The translations under genes and the position numbers were made by a program. The notes below the pieces were generated by a model. The model saw only the letters and a program-made list of their open reading frames with translations. It was not told the origin of the DNA and made no database searches. Below, piece after piece: positions 54,082-62,731 of a stretch of 64,000 nt of DNA. The stretch spans positions 310,001 to 374,000 of the forward strand of contig NZ_JAMZDX010000008.1 in NCBI RefSeq assembly GCF_024172095.1. The letters are read 5' to 3'. The DNA is from Kitasatospora cinereorecta (GTDB lineage Bacteria; Actinomycetota; Actinomycetes; Streptomycetales; Streptomycetaceae). Numbering within the stretch: position 1 is the stretch's first letter; each line of letters opens with the position of its first letter.

Positions 54082-54151
54082 CTGCCGAACGGTCGGCGGG
54101 CCGCAACCGGGAACCTCCGTTCCCGGTTGCGGCCCGCCGACCGTTCGGCAG
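54082..54151. terminator. 33-bp perfect hairpin with a 4-base loop
   Basis: The arm 54082-54114 (starts ctgccgaacggtcggcggg) is perfectly complementary to 54119-54151 around the loop ctcc. It starts 32 bases after the NEW3 fragment stop. Such length and perfection exceed ordinary terminators of this window (12-16 bp). Confidence 0.7.
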
Positions 54152-54488
54152 TGCGAACACCCGTGACTCGCCCCGGGGTGACGGGGCGATGATCCATCAG
54201 GTACCTAAGGGGTCAGTGTCCCCGCTGCGCCCCCGACTACGGGTACGTATTCCGACCGGCCCTGATTGCCCCGGTGAGGTCCACTACGACACCTTCGGAG
54301 CCGTCGTGCACCGACGGCCCCACTCGACCAGGCCCTCGGCGCGGCCCACCCCCACGCTTCACCTGCTCCACCTGCAGAAACCCCCCAACACCGGTCCTCC
54401 AGGACCTCGCCAAGACCGGATGCCCGTCGGCGGGCGTTCCCCCGCTCCCGCCGCCTTTCCACGACGACCCCACTGGAAGACATCCACC
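54152..54488. other. upstream region of the phosphoesterase gene
   Basis: No gene recognised. It must hold the promoter of the phosphoesterase gene. A frame open from 54189 into that gene lacks a signal-peptide-like start and is not used. Confidence 0.45.
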
Positions 54489-56681
54489 ATGCGACGCCCC
54501 ACCATCCCGCTCCCCTCCTCCCGCGCACTCGCCCGGGCGGCCGTACTCCCCGCCACCGCACTGCTCCTCGCGACGTCCCAGGTCGCGGTCCCGGTCGCGC
54601 ACGCGGCGACCGACTCCCCGCTCGTCAGCGGCAACCTGCTCAAGGACGCCGGGGTCGAGAACGCGGACCACTGCACCAACAACGGCACCGACACCATGGA
54701 CATCAACGGCTGGACGATCACCTCCGGTGCGCCCAACGTGGTCTGCTACGGCGCCAACGACTACCCCGACACCTCGTCACCGGGCTCTCCGGACCGCGGC
54801 AACCAGTTCTTCGCCGGCGGCGGCGCCGGGGACTCCGGCCTGTCCCAGGCCGTCGACGTGTCGGCGGCCCACACCGCCATCGACCGGGGCGACGTGCCGT
54901 TCAGCCTCTCCGGCTGGCTCGGCGGGTACTGGAACCAGAACGACCGCGTGGGCATGACCGCCACTTTCCTGGACTCCAACGGCGACCAGATCGACTCCTC
55001 CGGCATCGAGCCCGTCACCAACGACGACCGCGGCAACACGGGCGGGATGCTCTACCGCGAAGCGACCGGAGACGTTCCCGCCGGCACCCGGACGATCCGC
55101 GTCGACCTGAACTTCATCTGGACCGACGGGAAGACCACCGACGGCTACGCCGACGACCTCTACCTCGCGATCGGCGCGAAGCTGCCGGCCCCGAAGCCGC
55201 CGGTCACCAGCGCGAACCTGCTGCAGGACCCCGGGGCCGAGGACGTCGCGCAGTGCTCGAAATACGGCAAGGACGGCATGACTGTCCCCGGCTGGACGAT
55301 CACCTCCGGTGAGCCGAACGCGGTCTGCTACGGCGCGCCCGACTACCCCGACGCCTCGTCACCGGGCTCGCCGAACCGCGGCGACCAGTTCTTCGCCGGC
55401 GGCGGCACCGGAGACTCCGGCCAGTCCCAGACCGTCGACGTGTCGGCGGCCCACACCGCCATCGACCAGGGCGGCGTGCCGTTCAACCTCTCCGGCTGGC
55501 TCGGCGGCTACTGGAACCAGAACGACCGCGTCGGCATCACCGCCACCTTCCTGGACTCCAGCGGCGAGCCGATCGGCTCCTCCGACATCGCCCCCGTCAC
55601 CAACGGCGACCGCGGCAACAAGGGCGGCATGCTCCACCGCTCCGCCACCGGAACCGTTCCCACCGGCACCCGGAAGATCCGCGTGGACCTGGCCTTCACC
55701 TGGACCTCCGGCAACACCACCGACGGCTTCGCGGACGACCTCTCCCTCACGATCGGCGCCAACCTGCCAGCACCGAAGCTGACCGCCCCTGCCTCCAAGG
55801 TGCCCGGCTTCGACCACGTCTTCGTGGTCTACCTGGAGAACCAGGACTTCGGCGACATCATCGGCAACAGCGACAAGGCCCCCTACATCAACAGCCTGCT
55901 GGACTCCGGCACCTCGCTGACCCAGTCGTACGCAACGACCCACCCCTCGGACCCGAACTACGTCGCGCTGGCGGGCGGCGGCCTCTACGGCCTGTACGAC
56001 AACAGCAGCATCCGCATCGACGCCCCGCACATCGGCAACACCGTCGACGCCGCCGGCAAGACGTGGAAGGCGTACACGGAGTCCGCCAACGGCAACTGCG
56101 ACACGAGCTCGCACGGCGACTACTGGGCCGACCAGCTGCCGTTCAACTCCTTCGCCAACATGCGCGACGACACCTCGCCGGACAGCTACTGCGCCCAGCA
56201 CGAGCAGCCGCTGACCCGGATGTACTCCGACCTGAAGTCAACCTCCACCACACCGAACTTCGCCTGGTTCGAGCCGAACGAGTGCCACGACATGGAGGGC
56301 TGCGGCACCCGCGCCGGCGACGACTGGCTCAAGAACACCCTGCCCGCCATCTTCAACTCGCCCGCCTGGACCCAGCAGAAGTCCCTGCTGATCCTCACCT
56401 TCGACGAGGGCCGGAGCAAGTCCTTCGGCCCCAGCTACCCCAACAAGGTGCCCACCATCCTGCTCGGCTCCAAGGGCACCGTGAAGGCCGGCTACGAGAG
56501 CTCGGACCGCACCGACCAGTACGGCCTGCTGCGCACCATCGACCGCGCGCTCGGCCTCCAGCCGCTGACCAACAACGACGCCTACGCGGCCACGGTCAAC
56601 GACGCCTGGACGCACCCGGCCAAGAACTCCCCGACCAACCCGGTCCCACTCACCGGACCCTCCGCCCGAAACCAGGACTGA
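54489..56681 (+). CDS. secreted phosphoesterase (PF04185-like) with duplicated N-terminal domain
   Basis: The 730-residue protein has a signal peptide (RRPTIPLPSSRALARAAVLPATALLLATSQ) ending near AHAA. Two tandem copies of a roughly 190-residue domain follow (about 46-235 and 240-430). Both contain GWTITSG, FFAGGG-GDSG, VDVSAAHTAID and LSGWLGGYWNQNDRVG, the style of carbohydrate-binding beta-sandwiches. The C-terminal catalytic domain (about 438-720) has FDHVFVVYLENQDFGDIIG, THPSDPNYVALAGG and LLILTFDEGR, as in acid phosphatase/phospholipase-C-type phosphoesterases. It acts outside the cell. ATG 54489 gives the signal peptide directly. A hairpin follows the stop. Confidence 0.8.
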   Translation: MRRPTIPLPSSRALARAAVLPATALLLATSQVAVPVAHAATDSPLVSGNLLKDAGVENADHCTNNGTDTMDINGWTITSGAPNVVCYGANDYPDTSSPGSPDRGNQFFAGGGAGDSGLSQAVDVSAAHTAIDRGDVPFSLSGWLGGYWNQNDRVGMTATFLDSNGDQIDSSGIEPVTNDDRGNTGGMLYREATGDVPAGTRTIRVDLNFIWTDGKTTDGYADDLYLAIGAKLPAPKPPVTSANLLQDPGAEDVAQCSKYGKDGMTVPGWTITSGEPNAVCYGAPDYPDASSPGSPNRGDQFFAGGGTGDSGQSQTVDVSAAHTAIDQGGVPFNLSGWLGGYWNQNDRVGITATFLDSSGEPIGSSDIAPVTNGDRGNKGGMLHRSATGTVPTGTRKIRVDLAFTWTSGNTTDGFADDLSLTIGANLPAPKLTAPASKVPGFDHVFVVYLENQDFGDIIGNSDKAPYINSLLDSGTSLTQSYATTHPSDPNYVALAGGGLYGLYDNSSIRIDAPHIGNTVDAAGKTWKAYTESANGNCDTSSHGDYWADQLPFNSFANMRDDTSPDSYCAQHEQPLTRMYSDLKSTSTTPNFAWFEPNECHDMEGCGTRAGDDWLKNTLPAIFNSPAWTQQKSLLILTFDEGRSKSFGPSYPNKVPTILLGSKGTVKAGYESSDRTDQYGLLRTIDRALGLQPLTNNDAYAATVNDAWTHPAKNSPTNPVPLTGPSARNQD

Positions 56682-56697
56682 CGACCGGTGACCCCCG

Positions 56698-56727
56698 CGG
56701 CCCCGGAGCCCGGCTCCGGGGGCCGAA
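56698..56727 (+). terminator. hairpin terminator of the phosphoesterase gene
   Basis: cggccccggag and ctccgggggccg pair around cccgg with a one-base bulge. The sequence around it (caggactgacgaccggt) recurs after both tandem HExxE genes, so terminator and downstream flank were part of the duplication. Confidence 0.6.
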
Positions 56728-57195
56728 CCGCACCCTCCTGCACCAGCTCCACCGGCTCCGCCCGCTCGCCCTGAGGAATCTGTCCTTCGGGTGTCTTCGG
56801 GGGCCCTTCCTCAGCTGTCCGGGCATCGTGGGAATCGGTCTTCGGAACGTCCTCGAAGTAGCCGATCGAGGCCGGTGAGTAATTCGGGCCGAGGGTCGGG
56901 CCCGGCCCAGTCACAATGGCGACCCCTCCGTACGCAGAAAGCAGCGAACGGTGCGACCGGATCGCGGCCGCCCGATGGCACTGAACAATTCCTCCGTGGC
57001 GTGGCGATGAGCCACGACCAGCGTCGGGGCGGCGCCGTCGGGATCTTTTACCTGCCTGGAATCCTCGGACCGGGCCGGCGTTCTCGCTCTGCTCGGCGCC
57101 GCACGCCCTCCAGGTGAATCGCATGCGCTCCGATCCGGGCTCAGGCTTCCGGCGCGTTTCAAAATTTCCGCCGCGTGACGTTATCGGATCGCTCC
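56728..57195. other. spacer upstream of paralog 2
   Basis: No clear plus-strand gene. The minus strand from 57124 encodes a conserved peptide start (MRFTWRACGAEQSENAGPV) also found at 59381 and, in changed form, at 49972, always divergent from the HExxE gene by 170-210 bases. Whether it is translated is unknown. Confidence 0.45.
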
Positions 57196-57224
57196 TTGAC
57201 AAGCGACTTCCACGAATCTTAATT
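57196..57224 (+). promoter_or_regulatory. promoter of paralog 2
   Basis: TTGACA (57196-57201), 17 bases, TTAATT (57219-57224). AGCAC-attc-GTGCT (57232-57245) lies at the expected transcription start, and ACCGT-aca-ACGGT follows in the leader. All are conserved in the other two paralogs. Confidence 0.7.
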
Positions 57225-57294
57225 TCGCCTCAGCACATTCGTGCTCATCAACCTCTGAAGTGGACCGTACAACGGTTCGGAGGGGAATCGCGCA

Positions 57295-58881
57295 GTGAAA
57301 AGAACGACGATACGCGGCGCGGCCGTGCTCGGCACGGCCATCGCGCTCCTCGTGAGCGCGGCCGCGTCAGCGACCGCCACCGGCGGTGCCGCCCGATCGG
57401 CGGACGCCCCGGCTGCACCCGCCCACCGTGCGGGCGTCATGGCGACGGTCGATCAGGCGGCCCGGGCGCGTACGGTGCACGCCGCCGCCCGAGCTGCGGC
57501 GGCTGCCCGGCCAGCGGCACCCGTCGTTGGCGACAACACGCTCGCCTACGGCGGCGGCCTCGCTGGCGCGGGCGTCATGAGCGGGGCGAAGACCAAGGTG
57601 TACCTGGTCTTCTACGGAAACCAGTGGGGCAAGCGGAGCACCGACGCCAACGGCAACGCCAAGTTCTCCGGCGACCCGGCCGGCGCGGCCGGCGCGGCGC
57701 AGCAGATGTTCAAGGGCATCGGCACCAACGGCGAACTCTGGTCCGCGGACCTCACGCAGTGGTGCGACGGCCCGGGGATCGCGACGGGTGCGACCGCGTG
57801 TCCGGCGAACCTGCCGGCCTCGCAGTTCGTCCCCTACCAGGCCGGTGGCGTCCTGGCCGGCGTGTGGTACGACAACGCCGCACCCGAGCCGAAGAACGTC
57901 GACGGCCACGGCCTGGCCCTGGAGGCGAACAAGGCCGCCGGGCACTTCGGCAACAAGACCGCGGCGAGCAACCGCAACGCGTACTACGTGATCATGTCGC
58001 CGCACGGCACCAACCCGGACAGCTACCAGGGCCAGTACTGCGCATGGCACGACTGGAACAACGACGCGGCGAACCTGAACGGTGGGGCGGCGCCGTCCGC
58101 CTACGGGAACGACATCGTGTTCAGCAACCAGCCGTACAACCTCGACGTGGAAAGCTGTGGCGAGAACTTCGTCACCGACGGCGCGGCGGGCACCCTCGAC
58201 GGGTACACGATGACGATCGGCCACGAGTGGCACGAGATGATGTCTGACCCCTACCCGTACGCCGGTTGGGCCAACCCGGGAACCCACGGCGGAACCAAGG
58301 GCCAGGAGAACTCGGACGAGTGCTCCTGGATCACCCCCGGCATGGTCGGTGGCGCGGAGCGGGTGAGCTTCGGTGCGTTCGGCAGCTACGCCGAGCAGGC
58401 CTCGTGGTCCAACGACACCAACTCCTGCGCGATCTCGCACCCGATCGTCCACCACGGCGGCGGCAACCTGAACGGAACCCACCAGCTGACGGTCGCCGGC
58501 GGCTTCGCCCTCGACGACCCGAACTCCTCCACCGTCCCCGGAGAGCGGCCGATCACCTGGATCAAGGACGGCGGCACCAACCAGAACTGGGTCCTCACCC
58601 AGCAGCCGGACAAGTCCTACACCATCGCCAACGCCGCCTCCAAGCTGTGCCTGGACGACGGCGGATGGCAGGTCCCCGTCCCGGGTGCCGCGGTCACCCA
58701 GGAAGTCTGCACCGGCGCGGCCAACCAGCACTGGCAGATCGCACCACTTCCCTCGGGCGACTACACCATCACCAGCACCAACTCGGGACTGCTCCTCACC
58801 ACGGACTTCTCCGACAACAACTCCCTGGTCAGCCAGGACCCGAACACCGGCACCCCGCGCCAGCAGTGGACGATCTCCTGA
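57295..58881 (+). CDS. secreted EXORDIUM-like HExxE protein with C-terminal beta-trefoil domain (paralog 2)
   Basis: A 528-residue protein with signal peptide (KRTTIRGAAVLGTAIALLVSAAASATATGG). The catalytic-like domain (about 75-370) begins TKVYLVFYGNQWGKRSTD; His310-Glu311-x-x-Glu314 lies in TIGHEWHEMMSDPYPYAGW and is followed by NSDECSW. A ricin-like tail ends with WVLTQQPDKSYTIANAASKLCLDD and RQQWTIS. GTG 57295 follows GGAGGGGAATC. It is almost identical to paralog 3 except around the HExxE segment. Probably binds polysaccharide or glycoprotein through the trefoil. Enzymatic activity is unproven. Confidence 0.72.
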   Translation: MKRTTIRGAAVLGTAIALLVSAAASATATGGAARSADAPAAPAHRAGVMATVDQAARARTVHAAARAAAAARPAAPVVGDNTLAYGGGLAGAGVMSGAKTKVYLVFYGNQWGKRSTDANGNAKFSGDPAGAAGAAQQMFKGIGTNGELWSADLTQWCDGPGIATGATACPANLPASQFVPYQAGGVLAGVWYDNAAPEPKNVDGHGLALEANKAAGHFGNKTAASNRNAYYVIMSPHGTNPDSYQGQYCAWHDWNNDAANLNGGAAPSAYGNDIVFSNQPYNLDVESCGENFVTDGAAGTLDGYTMTIGHEWHEMMSDPYPYAGWANPGTHGGTKGQENSDECSWITPGMVGGAERVSFGAFGSYAEQASWSNDTNSCAISHPIVHHGGGNLNGTHQLTVAGGFALDDPNSSTVPGERPITWIKDGGTNQNWVLTQQPDKSYTIANAASKLCLDDGGWQVPVPGAAVTQEVCTGAANQHWQIAPLPSGDYTITSTNSGLLLTTDFSDNNSLVSQDPNTGTPRQQWTIS

Positions 58882-59452
58882 TCGCCACCACCAGGCAGCA
58901 CCCTCGGGCCCCGGGTCCGGGCAACAGACCCAGGACCCGTCCACCCAACCCCGCCCCACTGACCGCCACCTCCACCGGAACGTCCACACCCATCCAGGAC
59001 TGACGACCGGTCACCTGCACGGACCCCGGAGCCCGGCTCCGGGGTCCGCACCGCACCCTCCTGCACCAGCTCCACCCGCTCCGCGGTGAGGAATCCGTCT
59101 TCGGGATTCTTCGGAGCCCTTCCTCAGCTGTCCGGGCATCGTGCGCAGCGGCCTTCGGAACGTCAACGAAGTAGCCGACCGGGGCCGGTCGAGAATCCGC
59201 CGCCCGGCGGATTATTCGTCCAGAGAAACAGCTCGCCGAACATTGGCAACCCTTCGTCGCACCACAAGCGGCGACCAGCGTCGGAGCGGTTCCACTGGGG
59301 TCTTTCCCCTGCCGGGAATCCCCGGACCGGGCCGGCATTCTCGCTCTGCTCGGCGCCGCACGCCCTCCGGGTGAATCGCATGCGCTCCGATCCAGGCTCA
59401 GGCTTCCGGCGCGTTTCGAAAAGCTCACCCTTTGACATTCTCGGCCCGCCCC
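58882..59452. other. spacer upstream of paralog 3
   Basis: Homologous to the spacer before paralog 2. It contains the terminator at 59020 and the conserved divergent peptide start on the minus strand at 59381. No other gene recognised. Confidence 0.45.
59020..59048 (+). terminator. hairpin terminator of paralog 2
   Basis: cggaccccggag and ctccggggtccg form a perfect 12-base stem around cccgg. An identical hairpin follows paralog 3 at 61258. Confidence 0.7.
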
Positions 59453-59481
59453 TTGACGAGCGGGTTCCGTGAATTCTAATT
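59453..59481 (+). promoter_or_regulatory. promoter of paralog 3
   Basis: TTGACG (59453-59458), 17 bases, CTAATT (59476-59481), followed by the same AGCAC-n4-GTGCT and leader as paralog 2. Confidence 0.7.
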
Positions 59482-59551
59482 TCGCCTCAGCACATTCGTG
59501 CTCATCAACCTCTGAAGTGGACCGTACAACGGTTCGGAGGGGAATCGCGCA

Positions 59552-61120
59552 GTGAAAAGAACGACGATACGCGGCGCGGCCGTGCTCGGCACGGCCATCG
59601 CGCTCCTCGTGAGCGCGGCCGCGTCAGCGACCGCCACCGGGGGTGCCGCCCGATCGGCGGACGCCCCGGCCGCACCCGCCCACCGAGCGGGCGTCATGGT
59701 GACAGTCGATCAGGCGGCCCATGCGGCCCGGGCGCGTACGGTGCACGCCGCCGCCGCCCGAGCTGCGGCGCCCGCCGCTGAAGACAACACGCTCTCGTAC
59801 CACGGCGGCATCGGTGGCGCGGGCGTCATGAGCGGCGCCAAGACCAAGGTGTACCTGGTCTTCTACGGAAACCAGTGGGGCAAGCGGAGCACCGACGCCA
59901 ACGGCAACGCCAAGTTCTCCGGCGACCCGGCCGGCGCGGCCGGCGCGGCGCAGCAGATGTTCAAGGGCATCGGCACCAACGGCGAACTCTGGTCCGCGGA
60001 CCTCACGCAGTGGTGCGACGGCCCGGGGATCGCGACGGGTGCGACCGCGTGTCCGGCGAACCTGCCGGCCTCGCAGTTCGTCCCCTACCAGGCCGGTGGC
60101 GTCCTGGCCGGCGTGTGGTACGACAACGCCGCACCCGAGCCGAAGAACGTCGACGGCCACGGCCTGGCCCTGGAGGCGAACAAGGCCGCCGGGCACTTCG
60201 GCAACAAGACCGCGGCGAGCAACCGCAACGCGTACTACGTGATCATGTCGCCGCACGGCACCAACCCGGACGACTACCAGACCCGGTACTGCGCATGGCA
60301 CGACTGGAACAACGACGCCGAGCGCCTGAGCGGCGGACCGGCCCCGTCCGCCTACGGCAACGACATCGCGTTCAGCAACCAGCCGTACAACATCGACATG
60401 GGTGCCGGTTGTGGCGCGAACTTCGTCAACGCCGGTGCGGCGGGCACACTCGACGGATACACCACATCGCTCGGCCACGAGTGGCACGAGATGATGTCCG
60501 ACACCTACCCGACCACCGGGTGGGCCTACCCCATTGGGCAGGACGAGAACTCGGACGAGTGCGCCTGGATCAAGCCCGGCCAGCCCGGCGGCTTGGCGAA
60601 CGTGAGCTTCGGTGCGTTCGGTACCTACGCCGAGCAGGCCTCGTGGTCCAACGACACCAACTCCTGCGCGATCTCGCACCCGATCGTCCACCACGGCGGC
60701 GGCAACCTGAACGGAACCCACCAGCTGACGGTCGCCGGCGGCTTCGCCCTCGACGACCCGAACTCCTCCACCGTCCCCGGAGAGCGGCCGATCACCTGGA
60801 TCAAGGACGGCGGCACCAACCAGAACTGGGTCCTCACCCAGCAGCCGGACAAGTCCTACACCATCGCCAACGCCGCCTCCAAGCTGTGCCTGGACGACGG
60901 CGGATGGCAGGTCCCCGTCCCGGGTGCCGCGGTCACCCAGGAAGTCTGCACCGGCGCGGCCAACCAGCACTGGCAGATCGCACCACTGCCCTCGGGCGCC
61001 TACACCATCACCAGCACCAACTCGGGACTGCTCCTCACCACGGACTTCTCCGACAACAACTCCCTGGTCAGCCAGGACCCGAACAGCGGCACCCCGCGCC
61101 AGCAGTGGACGATCTTCTGA
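59552..61120 (+). CDS. secreted EXORDIUM-like HExxE protein with C-terminal beta-trefoil domain (paralog 3)
   Basis: The 522-residue protein duplicates paralog 2: same signal peptide, VYLVFYGNQWG block, and identical trefoil tail apart from the last residues (QQWTIF). The HExxE (309-313, SLGHEWHEMMSDTYPTTGW) and the region on both sides differ clearly; a PGTHGG segment is replaced by a shorter one (YPIGQDENSDECAW). So the likely active-site and specificity region has diverged while both ends stayed the same. GTG start and leader as in paralog 2. A terminator follows at 61258. Confidence 0.72.
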   Translation: MKRTTIRGAAVLGTAIALLVSAAASATATGGAARSADAPAAPAHRAGVMVTVDQAAHAARARTVHAAAARAAAPAAEDNTLSYHGGIGGAGVMSGAKTKVYLVFYGNQWGKRSTDANGNAKFSGDPAGAAGAAQQMFKGIGTNGELWSADLTQWCDGPGIATGATACPANLPASQFVPYQAGGVLAGVWYDNAAPEPKNVDGHGLALEANKAAGHFGNKTAASNRNAYYVIMSPHGTNPDDYQTRYCAWHDWNNDAERLSGGPAPSAYGNDIAFSNQPYNIDMGAGCGANFVNAGAAGTLDGYTTSLGHEWHEMMSDTYPTTGWAYPIGQDENSDECAWIKPGQPGGLANVSFGAFGTYAEQASWSNDTNSCAISHPIVHHGGGNLNGTHQLTVAGGFALDDPNSSTVPGERPITWIKDGGTNQNWVLTQQPDKSYTIANAASKLCLDDGGWQVPVPGAAVTQEVCTGAANQHWQIAPLPSGAYTITSTNSGLLLTTDFSDNNSLVSQDPNSGTPRQQWTIF

Positions 61121-61248
61121 TCGCACCATGAGGCAGCACCCTTGGGTCACGGGGCCGGGCAACAGGCCCTGGACCCGTCCACCCAACCCCGTCCCACTGA
61201 CCGCCACCTCCACCGGAACGTCCACACCCATCCAGGACTGACGACCGG

Positions 61249-61710
61249 TCACCTGCACGGACCCCGGAGCCCGGCTCCGGGGTCCGTGTCGCGCTGTCTG
61301 ACCCGACGGCGGTACCGCGACGGCGTCTCGTCGGTCTCCCGCCGGAACGCGGTGGCGAAGTGCTGGGACGACGAGTAGCCGAGGTCCATGGCGATCGCAG
61401 TGATCGTCAGGTCGGTCTCGGCGAGCAGCAGCCGGGCACGTTCGGTTCGCAGGCGGGTGCGGTACCGAGCGGGTGGCTCACCGATCTCGGCCCGGAACAG
61501 TTCGGCGAAGTGGGCGGGCGACAGGCGCACTTCGGCGGCCAGCTCATCGACCGTGCGGCCCTCGGCGAGCCGGTGCTCGATGCGCCGCTTGGCCGTCGCG
61601 ACGGCCGGGTGCATGGCGAGGTGGCGGCCCGGCGGCCGGCTCTGGGCCAGCCGGGACGCCTCGATGACCAGCAGCGCGGCGGTGCAGGCCAACCCGGCCG
61701 CGCGCTGCGG
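61249..61710 (-). pseudogene. 3' part of an AraC-family regulator
   Basis: The C-terminal double HTH is complete: AKRRIEHRLAEGRTVDELAAEVRLSPAHFAELFRAEIGEPPARYRTRLR and ITAIAMDLGYSSSQHFATAFRRETDETPSRYRR. Upstream only a short helical stretch (RAAGLACTAALLVIEASRLAQ) remains before similarity ends at about 61710, where a HEAT-repeat reading frame starts on the other strand. The N-terminal sensor domain is missing, so this is a truncated gene. The last residues run into the duplicated terminator, which may also have replaced its natural end. Confidence 0.65.
61258..61286 (+). terminator. hairpin terminator of paralog 3
   Basis: A perfect 12-base stem around cccgg, identical to the copy at 59020. 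It overlaps the end of the AraC-like frame on the other strand. Confidence 0.7.
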
Positions 61711-61718
61711 CTGAGAAC

Positions 61719-62417
61719 GTGGTGCCGTACCTCGACCACCCGTCCGCGCTGATCCGGGCCCTCGCGCGAGAGGCGGCACGCCGCACCGGTACGGATCCCC
61801 TGGCGTACTACCGCGCGGGCATCCAGGCTGCCGAGCCGCGGGTCGGGGCAGTCGGAGGGCTCGCCGAGACCGGCAGCCGGGCCGACGGCCCACTGCTCAC
61901 CGCCCTGCTGGACAACCCGGCTCCTCAGGTCCGCGTCCACGCGCTGCGCGCCCTGCGGAGCCTCGACGTGGTGCCCATGCCCCGGGTCACGGCGCTGCTG
62001 CGGGACGGCTCCACCACGGTGGTCAAGGAGGCCGCCGCCACGCTCGCCCCCAGTGCCACCCAACTGCCTGCCGACCTGCTGTGGGACATGCTCACCGACC
62101 CGCAGCGGCCGGCCGTCCGACGGGCCGGCTACCGGTTGTTGAGCCGGCACGACCGTCTCACCGCGCTCCGCGCCGCCCTCGTCGTGAGTGGCGACACCCA
62201 CCCCCGACTCGCTGCCCAGGGCAAGAACGACGCCACCACCCAGATCCGCAACCTGGCCCCGCACCCCTGGCGCACCCGCCCGGTCCCGTCCCTCGACGCC
62301 AGCCCCGCACAGGCCGCCGAACTGCTCGCCCTGGCGGAGCAGCGGCGTACCGAGCTCACCGAGGACGTGGTCCGACTGCTGCGTGACGCGCTTCGTCCGG
62401 GGCCCGGCAACCGGTAG
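61719..62417 (+). CDS. HEAT-repeat protein, probably a 5' truncated fragment
   Basis: The 232 residues contain helical repeats typical of HEAT/armadillo-like folds: LDHPSALIRALAREAARRTG, LLDNPAPQVRVHALRALRSL and LRDGSTTVVKEAAATLAP, then LTDPQRPAVRRAGYRLLSRHD. The frame begins right at the break with the AraC fragment, without ribosome-binding site, so its real 5' end is probably lost. Function not known; such proteins often act as scaffolds. Confidence 0.55.
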   Translation: MVPYLDHPSALIRALAREAARRTGTDPLAYYRAGIQAAEPRVGAVGGLAETGSRADGPLLTALLDNPAPQVRVHALRALRSLDVVPMPRVTALLRDGSTTVVKEAAATLAPSATQLPADLLWDMLTDPQRPAVRRAGYRLLSRHDRLTALRAALVVSGDTHPRLAAQGKNDATTQIRNLAPHPWRTRPVPSLDASPAQAAELLALAEQRRTELTEDVVRLLRDALRPGPGNR

Positions 62418-62731
62418 CCAAGTCGCAGGCAGGGGCACCTCGTGCGGCTCGCTCGTGTTCGGCGTGTGGGTTTCACCGGGTTCGGCGCAGGCGTTCACTC
62501 CCTGGCGCCATCGGCCGCTCTGTTACGGCCGGTCACAAGCCCTCCACAGGCGGGCCCTGGCGCACGGCCTGCCTGGGATCCCTGTCCGTTACCCCTCGGT
62601 CCACGACCGTCCGACCGTCACCCGATCGGTGGCCGCTCTGAAAATGCTCAGTGCTTGGCCCCTTTTCTTTCGGGCTCCCAGAGTGGACGGGTGTAGCATT
62701 TGGTTACGTCGTACTGATTGGGGGTTGAATC
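62418..62731. other. upstream region of the tap-linked gene pair
   Basis: No gene recognised. The AT-richer end (62640-62731) is the likely promoter region of the gene at 62732. Confidence 0.45.

Larger units (their letters stand above)
56676..61290 (+). repeat. tandem duplication of terminator-spacer-promoter-gene module
   Basis: Two consecutive modules of about 2.25 kb, each with terminator, spacer, promoter/leader and HExxE-lectin gene, followed by a third terminator copy. The gene starts are offset by 2257 bases (57295 and 59552) and the terminators by about 2320 and 2240. Leader, 5' half and 3' third of the genes are almost identical; spacer and gene middle differ. Confidence 0.75.
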
